From positions 682,001-746,000 of the forward strand of contig JACGCN010000020.1 in the NCBI GenBank assembly GCA_014905825.1: a stretch of DNA of 64,000 nucleotides. Direction: 5' to 3'. Origin of the DNA: Lyophyllum atratum (Eukaryota; Basidiomycota; Agaricomycetes; Agaricales; Lyophyllaceae). The notes beneath the pieces were generated by a model, which saw nothing but the letters and a program-made list of their open reading frames with translations, was not told where the DNA came from and did no database searches. Position 1 is the stretch's first letter; every line of letters begins with the position of its first letter. Positions 11,522-24,375 of the stretch are shown here, in pieces. The translations under genes were made by a program, and so were the position numbers.

Positions 11522-12231
11522 GTTGAAGGACTTGCCTGACGGGAATCCTCGAGCAGTTTATCGAGAGTCTACGGCAGAAACGCTGGCAGTACCTGCTAGG
11601 AGTTTGGATGGTTATGAAGCTTGAGGTACTTTGGGCACCGCCTCCAGGGAATCTCGAATTTGATCCCTAGATTACAGGTTGAAATCGAAGTGATGACGAT
11701 CGCCAGATGTTGACAGGTTCACATGCTGCGGGTATGCAACCCAGCGGCCGACCAGGCGATTTGCATCCACTGGACCCATTTCCGCATATCAGCGCATGTT
11801 TGTTGGACACTTCCTGTTCGCTGTGGTTGCGCTGTGGTATCCTATGGCATCATGTGAGATCCTGCGACGTGATCGGATCAATCGAGGATGAATGATATCA
11901 CAAGATATACGACACACAACCTCACACAACTCACAGACGCTTCTGGCTTAAACAGCCGAGTACATTCATACTATACTTACAAGGAAAGTGTGAGGCAGCG
12001 CAGCTATGCACTAGCTATGCCATGCCTACTCGCGGAAGCTTTCTGCGGGAACCAAAAAGATTTATTGTACAAGAAAGCGTGGGGTAGCACAGCTATGCCA
12101 TAGCCTGGAGTTTGCGAGTTTAGAGGTGCAGGTATGTGAATGAAGAGAGGTATATTGCGATCGGTCACTGGTGACAGTAACTGACGATCAAAGATTCGAT
12201 CAACATCACGAGAAAAAGCATCAAGTCAGAC
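11522..12231. repeat. Intergenic region with an imperfect direct repeat
   Basis: 710 bp between two minus-strand genes. At about 11983-12024 and 12071-12106 a 35-bp block recurs imperfectly, built on GTG(A/G)GG(C/T)AGC(G/A)CAGCTATGC followed by CTATGCC or CATAGCC. The first block lies in a region otherwise without coding signal and probably contains the methyltransferase promoter. Confidence 0.4.
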
Positions 12232-13164
12232 TCAAGCCATGGCGTAAGGAGAGTATTTCCAATACCTGCGAACCGAGATATCACTGTCAGTAGTTTCTTG
12301 AGGGGCATGGAGTCTGTGATATTAACATACCCGGAGTGCCTCTTGGCCAACATATATGGCACGACCAGCTTCCTCAAAACCCAGGGCATCGGTGGCCAAA
12401 CATCCTTGATTGTTGCTGGTGTGTGGCTACTCATTGAAGATTAGCAGACTTCACGCGACGTAAGAGTCACGAACACTGACCTCCGCATGAATGGGACCAA
12501 CAAGAAAGGATCTCCGTGCGACTTGGCGTACGACTCAAGCTTCTTAATCATGGCGACGATATCCTGTTCCGGGAATTGTGCTTCTTTCAATTTGGAGGCT
12601 GAAATGTGCTCGACCTCTTCATCTAAATGAGTGTACTAAGGTACGAATGAGAAATGCATTTCAAAACAAGTGAGATAGCAACAAACCAAAGGGTCCTTGA
12701 ATGCCACCATTGCCTCCCTCAGTTTCGCTCCATCGAACTTGGACGAGTCAGCTTTTGATTCAAGGATCGTAGCCAGAATTTTCCCAAGACTTTCGTGGAT
12801 GACTCCATGCTGCTCTGCCTCTCCAGAAAAGTCCATTCTCGCATTCAGAAACGGGAATACGACCTCTTCCTAGATGATGTTGCATCAGGGTTGGTTTACA
12901 ACAATGTAAGCCTACGAGACTTACTTCGCTGGCATGGTGTGATTCAATTGACAGCGCCCAAGCTTCACAATACCCAAGAAAGTTTTGGAGGTCAGCTTGA
13001 GGCGGTGACTCTAGATGCGACAAGATAGTATCATAACCAAGCTTGAACGTGTCGTGAGCTGTTCGAGATATGAGAACCCAGTGATACTCATGCCGAATGT
13101 GGTAGAACACACCATTGATCATGTTGTAGGCCAAAAGCTCGTATGGGTCGGTAGGAGTGGCCAT
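12232..13164 (-). CDS. Hemerythrin/HHE-domain protein, 236 aa
   Basis: Five exons: 13164-12925, 12869-12687, 12635-12481, 12429-12331 and 12265-12232, introns 51-65 nt, frame closing to 236 residues. The four-helix HHE signature is spread through the first 150 residues: YHIRHEYHW, ESHHASEEEVVFPFL, EQHGVIHESL and YTHLDEEVEHI. These supply the His and carboxylate ligands expected of a di-iron or similar metal centre. Family members bind O2, scavenge oxidants or serve unknown redox roles. It is separated by 891 bp from the divergently transcribed NRPS-like/dioxygenase gene, so co-regulation through a shared promoter is plausible. Its role in the putative pathway is an inference from position only. 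Confidence 0.82.
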
Positions 13165-14055
13165 GGTTGAGTGTGAGAAGTGAGGAGGTTGGGGGCGAGT
13201 TGGATGATTCTGCCGTCTGGGCCCGGAATTGTTATATCTATTGACGATCAGATCAAAAAGAAGCCGAGTTCTGCAAGGTATCAAGTTTCTGTCAAGCCGT
13301 ATAACCTTCCGTTCAGTGATCATGATGTTAACGGACCCATACCAGCCCATACCATTGACAGACAAGATAGCGCTAGGCAACAATCGGCGGCATTTCAATC
13401 GGCGGCATTTAGTGAACCAACGACAGCGGTGAACAACCTAACTATCCCCGCGTATGCAAGGCGCGGTATATATATCATTATGCGCAGCGAAGAGCGTTGG
13501 CTGCGGGCCAACGTAATAAGTGAGTGGCCGTGACGGGTGTGGCGTGCCCTAACTGGGCCCATTTCAGTTTGATGTTGTTTGCAAAGCAAGCCAACTGGTT
13601 TCTCGAGGCACCAAGTTCCATGCAACCATCACCCTCTCCATCATGCGCATAAATCCCGAGCCGACCATCTTAACAGACCTATGGAGATCGCCCGAGATCC
13701 GTTCTTTTCTGGTCAAGGATATCCAGGGATATCCCAATGGCAAGATACAATCATGGGCGTCAGATGACAGTCAGCCATGTCCTGTCATGCAGGATCAGAC
13801 GATCGCAACCAAATGGATATGGTTATCCGAAATAACCAGTGCCTACTACATGGAGTCAACAATACTTGCAGTATCGTATGGTCTAATATCACATTCCTGA
13901 AACTCTCCCGATCTACCAACCTTCAAAGTCCTGCCACTTTGATGCCACAGCTCGGTTCATTCGATAAACGTGATAATGCCGCAAAGAATACAGTAACACA
14001 GCTATTCCAATCACATATAACGAGACTTGTCGCGCTGAAATGTTCATCTTGCCCA
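13165..14055. promoter_or_regulatory. Putative bidirectional promoter of the HHE and NRPS-like genes
   Basis: The 891-bp spacer between divergent starts contains a perfect head-to-tail 15-bp duplication CAATCGGCGGCATTT (13381-13395, 13396-13410) with a GC-box-like CGGCGG core, a TATA-like stretch GGTATATATATC (13465-13476), and two adjacent palindromes GGATATCC and GGATATCCC-like at 13717-13735. These are the kinds of doubled motif recognised by dimeric fungal zinc-cluster regulators, but no factor can be assigned from sequence. Confidence 0.5.
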
Positions 14056-17000
14056 ATGGCTTCTCCAGAATTATTCTCCACCCTCCCAGAGCTTCTCCTG
14101 GCGCGCAGCCACGCGTCGACTGCAGAGCTCGGCTTTCTCGATGCCGACGGAAACATTTCACTGTCACTGTCATATGCTCAGCTCTTGAAGGATTCTCAAG
14201 AATACGCACGACGTCTCATCTCTGCCGGCCTCAGAACAGACGGAACGGACATCGTGATAACAAGTTTTTCTGACCATGAAAGCCACATCCGGACGTTTTG
14301 GGCATGCTGCCTTGGCAAGTGAAATACCTCTCTCTCATCGTCGTCGCGTTCATTGAGCCAAGTAATTATATTTCAGCTGGGATACCTGTTTGCCCAATAC
14401 CCCCATTACACCCCGACCAGAGCCGGCGAACGTTATTCTTTGAACACCTCCAGGAGCTATTCAATCAGCCGACCATTATAGCCGAAGATGACGTCGTCCG
14501 CACTGTTGTCGAACTCGTTCCAAACTTTAAGTCGATATCTGTATCTCAGCTCAAAGCAGTCGTCACAAATCAAGCTGCTTATCTCGAAGTCTTCCCGCAT
14601 AAGCAGCCCAGCGGTGACGATATCGTTTGTTTTATGCTTACGTCTGGCTCGACCGGAAACTCGAAAGCCGTAGGGCTACGCCATTCCAACCTTCTGTCTT
14701 GTGTCCAGGGCAAAATAAAACATCACGAAACCACGTCTTCATCTCGCTTTTTGAATTGGATAGCCTTTGATCACGTCGCGTGTGTCTCGGAAGTACATCT
14801 CCAGGCGCTCAGAGCGGATTCGAGGTGAGATTACATGGCAAACGCTGCTTACAAGATTAAAGGCTAACCTCCTATCGAAGTCAGTATCACGTTTCTCCTG
14901 TCGCTATCATACGCAAGCCACGCAATCTACTAGATTGGTGTAGCAGGCTCAAGATATCATATACATTCAGCCCGAACTTCCTTCTCGCGCAAGTTTGCCG
15001 AGATGTGGCAGCCAGCCCATACGAAAAGAGTGCCATTGATCTATCCTCTGTTCGGGCCTTCATATCTGGAGGCGAATCAGTACCAATCAAGACTGCGGTG
15101 GAATTCACAGATATACTGGAGAGCTTTGGTGCGCCTAGGAACGTCCTCAGGGGTGGCTTCGGCATGACTGAAACCGGCGTACGTACTCTCCTGTTCTTCT
15201 GATGATCTTACTGACAAGAGACTGTCTTTTTGTCAGGCTGGATGCATTTATGACACACGTCCGGTCCCTCGTGACGCTAAAGACTTCGGAGATGCGAAAT
15301 ATCTTTCACTAGGAAAATGCTGCGACGGCACAACTGTTCGCACCGTGGACCCAGCTACTGGTCGTGTATGCGATCCAATGCAGGAAGGCCAGCTGCAGCT
15401 GAAGGGACCTACGATTTTCCGCGAGTATTTTAGCAACGCTCGCGCTACAGCCGAGTCCTTCAGCGACGGGTGGTTCATTACAGGCGACACAGCGCTTCTT
15501 GACAACGAGGGTAATTTGCACCTCATGGGAAGGGACAAGGATTGCATCAACATCAATGGCGTCAAACATCCGACTGTGGATATCGAGAATTATCTGGAGG
15601 ACCTCAAGATCGATGGCTTGATGAAATCCTTCGTTTATGTCTGCCCCATGCGCCTTTCGAACGCTGATACAGAAACATATGGCGTTTTCTACCAACATCA
15701 ACTTGTTGTCGAAGACCCTCTGAGCCAGGCGGAGCTTCGACATGTCTTTGCTACCAACCGAGGAATAAAGAATGCCTGCACGCTCTTCTGTTCCCAGGCC
15801 CCCCATATCGTCCTGCCCCTTCCTCGAAAGTCCTTCGTGAAGACGGCGCTCGGGAAAATATCGCGTTCCACCCTCGCTGCTGCTTACCTGAAAGGAGATT
15901 TCCAGACCCTCGAACAATCCTTGCTGATTTCTGACGACGAGGGTCAGGTCGAGGAACATGCACCCACAAACGCGATAGAGCGGGCACTTTACGACACCGT
16001 GTCCTCGATTTTCGACCTACAGCTCTCAACTTTGAAACGCTCCCAAAATCTCTTCGACATTGGGGCGTCATCCATGCATTTGATGCAACTCAAACAGAGC
16101 TTGCAGGAGCGTCTTTCCATCGCAGACATCCCCACAATCGAAATCCTCCAACGACCAGAACTAGGCGATCTTGCCGACTACCTAGTCCAGCTATCGTCCC
16201 GTGCAGTGCCGACCCCATCATCGGAGTATAACCCGCTCGTGTGTTTCAATCCTTCGGGCGCAAAGCCTCCCTTGTTCCTCATCCATCCGGGTGTGGGCGA
16301 AGTGCTCGTCTTCATCAATCTCGCGCGAGAATTGGTCGACGACAGGCCTGTGTACGCACTTCGAGCACGCGGATTCGACGCAGACCAGACGCCCTTCGCC
16401 TCGTTCCAGGAGATGGTGGACTGCTACGCCTCCGCTATCCAGAAGGCCTATCCAGATGGTCCGTATTACATCGCGGGGTACAGCTTCGGTGGCGCTGTGG
16501 CCTTCGAAATCGGCAAGCAACTCGAGCAGGTGAAAAGGGGACGGGTTGCGTGGGTGGGTGTTTTCAACCTGCCGCCTCACATCAAGTTCAGGATGAAAGA
16601 GTTGGTATGGGTGGAGGTCCTGGTCAACCTCTGCATGTTCCTTGCTTTGATCCCGACCGACGGCTTCGAGCCGTTGAAGGCGGCGCTGTTTAGGGAACAT
16701 CCAGAGCTAGCAGATTCAGATGCAGAGCCGTCGTCGTCCGAGACGATTATCCGATGGGTGTTCGACCATTGCGATCAGGAACGCCTGTCGACTCTCCAGC
16801 TCAAGCTGGAGGACTTCAAGCGATGGGTAGGCGTTGCATATCAGATCAGTTACAGCGGTCGCAACTACGAGCCGGAAGGCTTCGTTCCTGGCGCCCTATT
16901 AACTGTTTTCTGTGCAATTCCCCTGCCCTCTATGGGCACGAGAGAAGAGTTCAAACAAGATCGCCTCTCGAAGTGGGAAGAGTTCTCCAGGGATGGCTTC

Positions 17001-18406
17001 GAGCTGGTGGACGTAGATGGCGAACACTACAGTATGATCTCCGAGGATCACGTCATATCATTCGCGGATAAGCTCAGAGCAGCCCTGTCACGCGCTGAAC
17101 AAGCGTTTTCGAAACGCTCATCACACCCTATGCAACAGAGACCTCCCCGCCAGAAACAGAACTTCGAGGAGGTGCCTATCATTGATTTCGCTCTTGCCAA
17201 GACCGACCCCGAACAGTATTTCGAACAACTCCGTTTCGCACTAGAGGACGTGGGCTTCGGTGTTTTCATCAACGTACCAGGATTCGAGGATGATTTCCAG
17301 AAAGAGCTGTTCGCGCTGGCGGAAGGCCTCTTCTCGAAACCACTGGAATGGAAGGAATCTCTAGGAACAACGAATTCTTACTCGTTGAGAGGCTACTTTA
17401 GGGCAGACGATATCGTCGGTGGTCATAAGGTATGTCTTCCGCTCCCCATTTCGCCATTCCATGAGCTCACAGCTGAGGTCGATAGGCATATGCAGAAGCC
17501 TATCGCTTCGGAGCAGACATGCCTGCACCAGAAGCTAAGGGAGACGCCGAGGTACCATTCTGGCTGCGCCTGCATGAAGGTAAAGCATCGCATGTTCCTC
17601 TATCTCGCACATCCTAACGAAACTCGCAGGTCCTAACCAATGGCCACGCGAAGAACACCTCCCCACCTTCCGCACCAAGATGGAGACCCTCTTCGAGCGC
17701 TACCACGCGCTCAACCTCACGCTGAATCAGCACATATCCCAGCTCCTCGAAATCCCCTCCTCCGTGCTGGACGACTTCTTCCCTACGAAGACCGAGTTCA
17801 ACTCGGCGCTGTGGCACTACTTCCCCATGAGCCCGGAGCTCCAGGCGGAGGCGCGGGACGGATTCGTGCAGGGGATGCACGAGCATCGGGACCCGTCCAC
17901 GTTTGTCACTTGTTTGATCCAGTCGAGGGCGGGGCTGCAGGCGCAGAACCACCAGGGCAAGTGGATTGATATACCGATGGTCGAGGGCGGTGTTGTATGC
18001 AACATAGGTATGCAGCTGATGAAGCTCACCGGCGGCCGCCTCGTCGCAACTCTCCACCGCGTCAACACGCTCAAGATCGAGCAGGACAGGTACGTACCCC
18101 TACCCTACCCCACCCTATCCACACTCCACGCATACTCACCCTGCGCCCTACCATAGGTACACCATCCCCTACGTCCTCTCCACCAAGCTCGACAAACCCG
18201 TCCTGCCCCTCCCCCCATTCGCCAACCCCGACTCACTGGCAAAGGCGAAGGCACACGCGGCGCCGAACCCCAAGATCCAGAAGCTCATGGCGATCGAGGA
18301 CCCGCTCATCCGGAGCGGGTTCGCAAGGCTCAGCTTGTTCCCTGCTGTGACCAAGAAGCTCTATCCGGTCGAGTTTGCGGAGGGCCAGAGGATGGGTGTG
18401 CTCTGA
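14056..18406 (+). CDS. NRPS-like quinone/furanone-synthetase type (A-T-TE) fused to a 2-oxoglutarate/Fe(II) dioxygenase, 1333 aa
   Basis: Seven exons: 14056-14314, 14377-14824, 14881-15178, 15237-17429, 17486-17579, 17630-18089 and 18157-18406. The first intron is GC-AG (GCAAGT). The adenylation domain (1-600) has TSGSTGNSKAVGLRHSN, FDHVACVSEVHL, TFSPNFLLAQ, FISGGES, GFGMTETGAGC, GDTALL and LGKISRST. The thiolation site is FDIGASSM (Ser about 614). The thioesterase has LIHPGVGE, AGYSFGG (Ser about 751) and GEHYSMI (His about 932). Around residues 980-1330 an isopenicillin-N-synthase-like dioxygenase follows without a stop: EVPIIDFA, HRD (about 1183-1185), LHRV (His about 1240) and RYT (1251-1253). 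The A-T-TE part resembles atromentin synthetases, which dimerise aryl-pyruvates; pocket residues resemble the 4-hydroxyphenylpyruvate set. The dioxygenase would oxidise the released product. An in-frame ATG at 17130, between modules, leaves open an internal start. Confidence 0.88.
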
Positions 18407-20943
<2,537 letters not shown>

Positions 20944-21372
20944 TGGGCGGCGTGGTACAGAATCGTGGGTGAGGGAGCGAGGAGCGGTATAGAGCGAAGT
21001 ATAGGGTACACGGGGGAAAGAGAAGGGGTGAGCAGGTGGGTGTTGTGGTTGGAATGGAATGCCTTTTAGGCGATTGTGCAAGCAACCTGATCCGGCTACC
21101 TGATGATGCAGTCACGCCTTCCCTTCCAAACCTCCCTTCCTCCTCAATTCTCCTTGCAAAAATTCACAAAAATCTACAATAGTACGAGGCGCTATGCTAT
21201 CCTTTCGTGAATCGACGAGATCGACCTGCTCAGTCTCAGAGCGTCGTTGAAACTGCAGTTTTTCATGCCGTGTGGACATGACATCATCGTCTCGCGTAAG
21301 ATTTCATATTCCGCTGCGCGTTCAACATAGGCGGTACCGTCAGCACTACGCCATCGTAAAATTTGCTAGCCA
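20944..21372. other. Divergent intergenic region HOG1-MCR1
   Basis: 429 bp between divergent start codons, expected to carry both promoters. Pyrimidine-rich stretches lie near the kinase start. No other feature recognised. Confidence 0.4.
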
Positions 21373-22795
21373 TGTCCTTCCTCCGTGTTGCCGCTCGCCG
21401 CTCCTTCGTAAGATCCATCACCCGTATCCGCGCCCGCCCCCTGACCCTCCCCGCCCTCAGGCGCCCAGCACACGTAGATATGCATCAGACACCCGACCAA
21501 CCCCAAAACCCTCCAATCTCCCATATGTACTCCTAGGCGCCGGTGTCGCAGGCCTAGCAGGCTACATATACATGGACTATGGCACCAGGGCCCTGACCGC
21601 GGTCGCTCCCAAGCTGCAGGAGAAGAGTCCGCTGGACCCTAAGAACTTCCAGGACTTCAAGCTCAAGAAGGTCATACCCTACAACCACAATACATCCAAG
21701 TACGTCATACCTCGCGTTCTATGTACAATGTGACCGGCTTAACATTAAACAGGTTCGTGTTCGAGCTGCCCAATGACGACGCCTCGCTGTTGCCCGTGGC
21801 GTCCTGCGTTGTCGTCAAGTCTTCTGACCCGGAGGCCCTCAAAGATGACAAGGGCAAGCCGGTCATCCGACCTTACACGCCCATATCCCCTAGTGATCAG
21901 CCGGGCGAGCTGGTCTTTATGATCAAGAGATACGACAATGGGAACGCGTCCAAGCATATTCATAACCTCAAAGTATGTGTTGCCAGGTCGCTGGTACCGC
22001 TCACTGGCTGACATATCTTACGCCTTCAGGAAGGCGACACCTTGGCTATCAAGGGCCCAATTGAGAAGTTCCCTTACAAGGGTCTGTTATCACGTCGTAC
22101 TTCAGTCAATCTCCACGCTGAACCCTTGGCTTTAGTCAACGAATTTGATGAAGTCGCATTAATCGGCGGTGGAGCCGGAATGTAAGTCCCAACACCAGCT
22201 CTGGCGTAAAGGATGCTCTCTAACCTCCCATAAGCACTCCCCTGTATCAACTCCTAACGCACGCCCTCGCCGACGACTCCAACAAAACCAAATTCAAGCT
22301 CCTCTTCTCCAACATCACCCCCAAGGACATCCTCCTCCGCGACGAGTTCGACGCGCTCCAGAAGAAGTTCCCCGAAACCTTCGAGGCGATCTACCTCGTG
22401 GACGAGCCTGATGAGAACTGGAAGGGTAATTACCTACTTTCCCGCAACTTGTAGAAGTCATGCTCACACGCCTCCAAGGACCCAGTGGCTACATCAACGG
22501 GGACGTCATCAAGAAACACGCTGGATCCCCCGACCTAAAGGAGAAAGTCAAGATCTTCGTCTGCGGTACGTCCTCCTCCTCCAACATATGTATGCACGGT
22601 ATGGTATTCATCGGGTGCGTCTCTTAGGGCCCCCTGGACAAGTTGATGCTGTCGCTGGTAAGAAGGCCGGCATGAAGCAGGGCGAACTTGGCGGAATCCT
22701 CAAAGAGCTCGGGTACACCGAGGACCAGGTACGAGTACCAAAAGCATTTGTCCCTACTAGGGCTGACACTCGCTTGACAGGTGTTCAAGTTTTGA
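21373..22795 (+). CDS. MCR1: Mitochondrial NADH-cytochrome b5 reductase, 328 aa
   Basis: Nine exons: 21373-21408, 21461-21699, 21753-21972, 22030-22081, 22136-22181, 22235-22425, 22479-22565, 22628-22728 and 22781-22795; the last codes only VFKF. An Arg-rich leader (MSFLRVAARRSF, then STRRYA) and a single helix, YVLLGAGVAGLAGYIYMDYG, give the signal-anchor topology of Mcr1 in the outer membrane and intermembrane space. The FAD-binding motif IRPYTPISP and LVFMIKRYDNG are followed by the NADH-binding half: EVALIGGGAGITPLYQLL, KLLFSNITPKDILLRDEF, KIFVCGPPGQ, and the terminal aromatic tail ending VFKF. The enzyme passes electrons from NADH through FAD to cytochrome b5 and erythroascorbyl radicals, supporting sterol synthesis and oxidative-stress resistance. 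All catalytic motifs are intact. Confidence 0.95.
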
Positions 22796-23630
22796 AGTCT
22801 TGCTGAGGAAGTCATGGGACTGAGAGGAATGTGGGGATGCTCTGTACAAACTAACAAGGCGTATAAGCTCTGGGAGATCCGACTTGACGTGCTCGGAGGC
22901 GCTGGGGGGTGAACGGGTGCCTGCTGGCCTGGAGAATTCGAGTGGTCGGGCGGCCGCCCGATAATACTTAGACTAGCTAACTTGCTGTACTTAGCCCCAA
23001 TAGAGAGGACTTGCTAATTTAGATCATTGACATCTTGTACGCCGTAAACTTGGCAATAGGTCACGCAGCAAGGGCTGCTGCGTCTGATATCGGGGCTAAT
23101 GACGCGATGGTATCGAGGTTAGCATATGGAGCCGGAGACGTGTGTAGTGGTCTCGAGATGGAGAGTGGGGTAACTTGCTGCAGACATGCTGTCAAAGGAC
23201 TTTTTCGGTAAGTCTTTTGTTGGAAGATGCTCACTGTATCGTTTCTCTCTACATGGCAGGGCAGAGTACGAGACTGTAGTTTTTGGGACCTCTTGTGCCT
23301 CCAGCCTCCAGGTCACGAAAAATAGCGAGCTTGGCAAATGTTTGGATCTGAGGTTTGAGTGAACTATCTACAGGTAGCTAGCTATCTATGTGTTGGGATC
23401 GTCCAAGCGTGCTGCAGAGCAGCGCAAGGTGTGATCGTTGTTTTTTGGTTCTCAAGAAATCGATAGCGATGGTAAGAGTAAGTACAGGTCACGGAATGAC
23501 GCTACTGAATAATGTACAATAGTTGCGGGGTGATGTGAGTTCGAGTACATGCCAAGAGGGTCAGCAACTGAAAATATAGGGTAGTTACGAGGTATTTGTT
23601 TATGAGGAGTTGATGAGGAGTTCTTGTAGA
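22796..23630. other. Intergenic region, no gene seen
   Basis: 835 bp between the MCR1 3' end and a minus-strand ORF. A short word, CTAACAA(G/A)G(C/T)... followed by GTATAAG, occurs at 22851-22866 and again at 23632-23647; this may be chance. No coding or RNA signal recognised. Confidence 0.35.
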
Positions 23631-24242
23631 CTAACAAAGTGTATAAGTACGTGTCTGTCCCGTAGCGTCGCCTGCCCCAAATGTAAGCCTCTTGCCAACC
23701 CTTTTGGCTTTGTCGACGCTTTTCATAAATCTGTCATACCCATCTGGCTCGCAGATATCTGAGTCGTCCCACAACTCCAGTGGAGCTGTATCGACAACAA
23801 AATCCGCCGAAGGCGCTGCGGCACGAGGTCCATCGATCCTCCCAGTATCTCTATCGAGACGGTAAAAACACAGACGGGTGCCGAATGCGCTCACACCATG
23901 CATGATCGAGGGGGAACTGTCGTAAAGCTGGGTGAAGCGTTTCCGCATTTGGACATCCGCTTCCTGTCTCGCGTAGAGTCCAGGGAGGTATTTACGGGCT
24001 TTGATTTCGACGAAGAAGATCGTCGCGTCGTTTTTCGTGACTGTGTAAGAAACGAGGGAGTCGGTTGGGTTTTGCCCCCAAGGGCTGATGGGGCCGACGA
24101 CGTTGTGAGGGGTGATCTCGTATCCTTCCTCAATTAAATCTTGAAACAGAAGTTCAGGACACTGTTCCACACGCCGTAATACGCGCTCTCGTTTGCTTCC
24201 GCGTGAATCCGTGCGAAGGAGTTGAGGATGAACTGTGGCCAC
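23631..24242 (-). CDS. Uncharacterised protein ORF without an ATG start, about 203 aa
   Basis: An open frame of 203 codons on the minus strand with sensible amino-acid composition but no ATG near its beginning: the first codon usually drawn is GTG, the frame upstream ends at a stop, and the first internal Met is nearly half-way in. The product is mixed alpha/beta with DATIFFVEIKARKYL and FGTRLCFYRLDRDTG, a pattern like a small nuclease-fold or restriction-endonuclease-like core, but I cannot assign it. It lies only 133 bp from the divergently oriented DNMT1 start, so an upstream exon would have to overlap that promoter. It may be a 5'-truncated gene. Confidence 0.45.
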   Translation of the reverse strand: MATVHPQLLRTDSRGSKRERVLRRVEQCPELLFQDLIEEGYEITPHNVVGPISPWGQNPTDSLVSYTVTKNDATIFFVEIKARKYLPGLYARQEADVQMRKRFTQLYDSSPSIMHGVSAFGTRLCFYRLDRDTGRIDGPRAAAPSADFVVDTAPLELWDDSDICEPDGYDRFMKSVDKAKRVGKRLTFGAGDATGQTRTYTLC

Positions 24243-24375
24243 ATCGATGGATGTCGTAAGAGGTTCAATAAAGGCATAAGCAGCAGGTTCATGTTAGTTA
24301 TGTAGGACCGCTGAGTCTAAATTCATGCACACCTGACCCTGAGTTTCTCGAACTCTTCCTCTTCATGACGGCCAA

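Noticed and set aside
13777..14055. Upstream in-frame Met codons for the NRPS-like gene
   Set aside because: The extra 93 residues have no adenylation-domain character and run through the promoter-like region; the ATG at 14056 fits the start of family members.
17130..18406. Dioxygenase as a separate gene beginning at ATG 17130
   Set aside because: There is no stop, promoter-sized gap or splice boundary between thioesterase and dioxygenase; kept only as an alternative to test.
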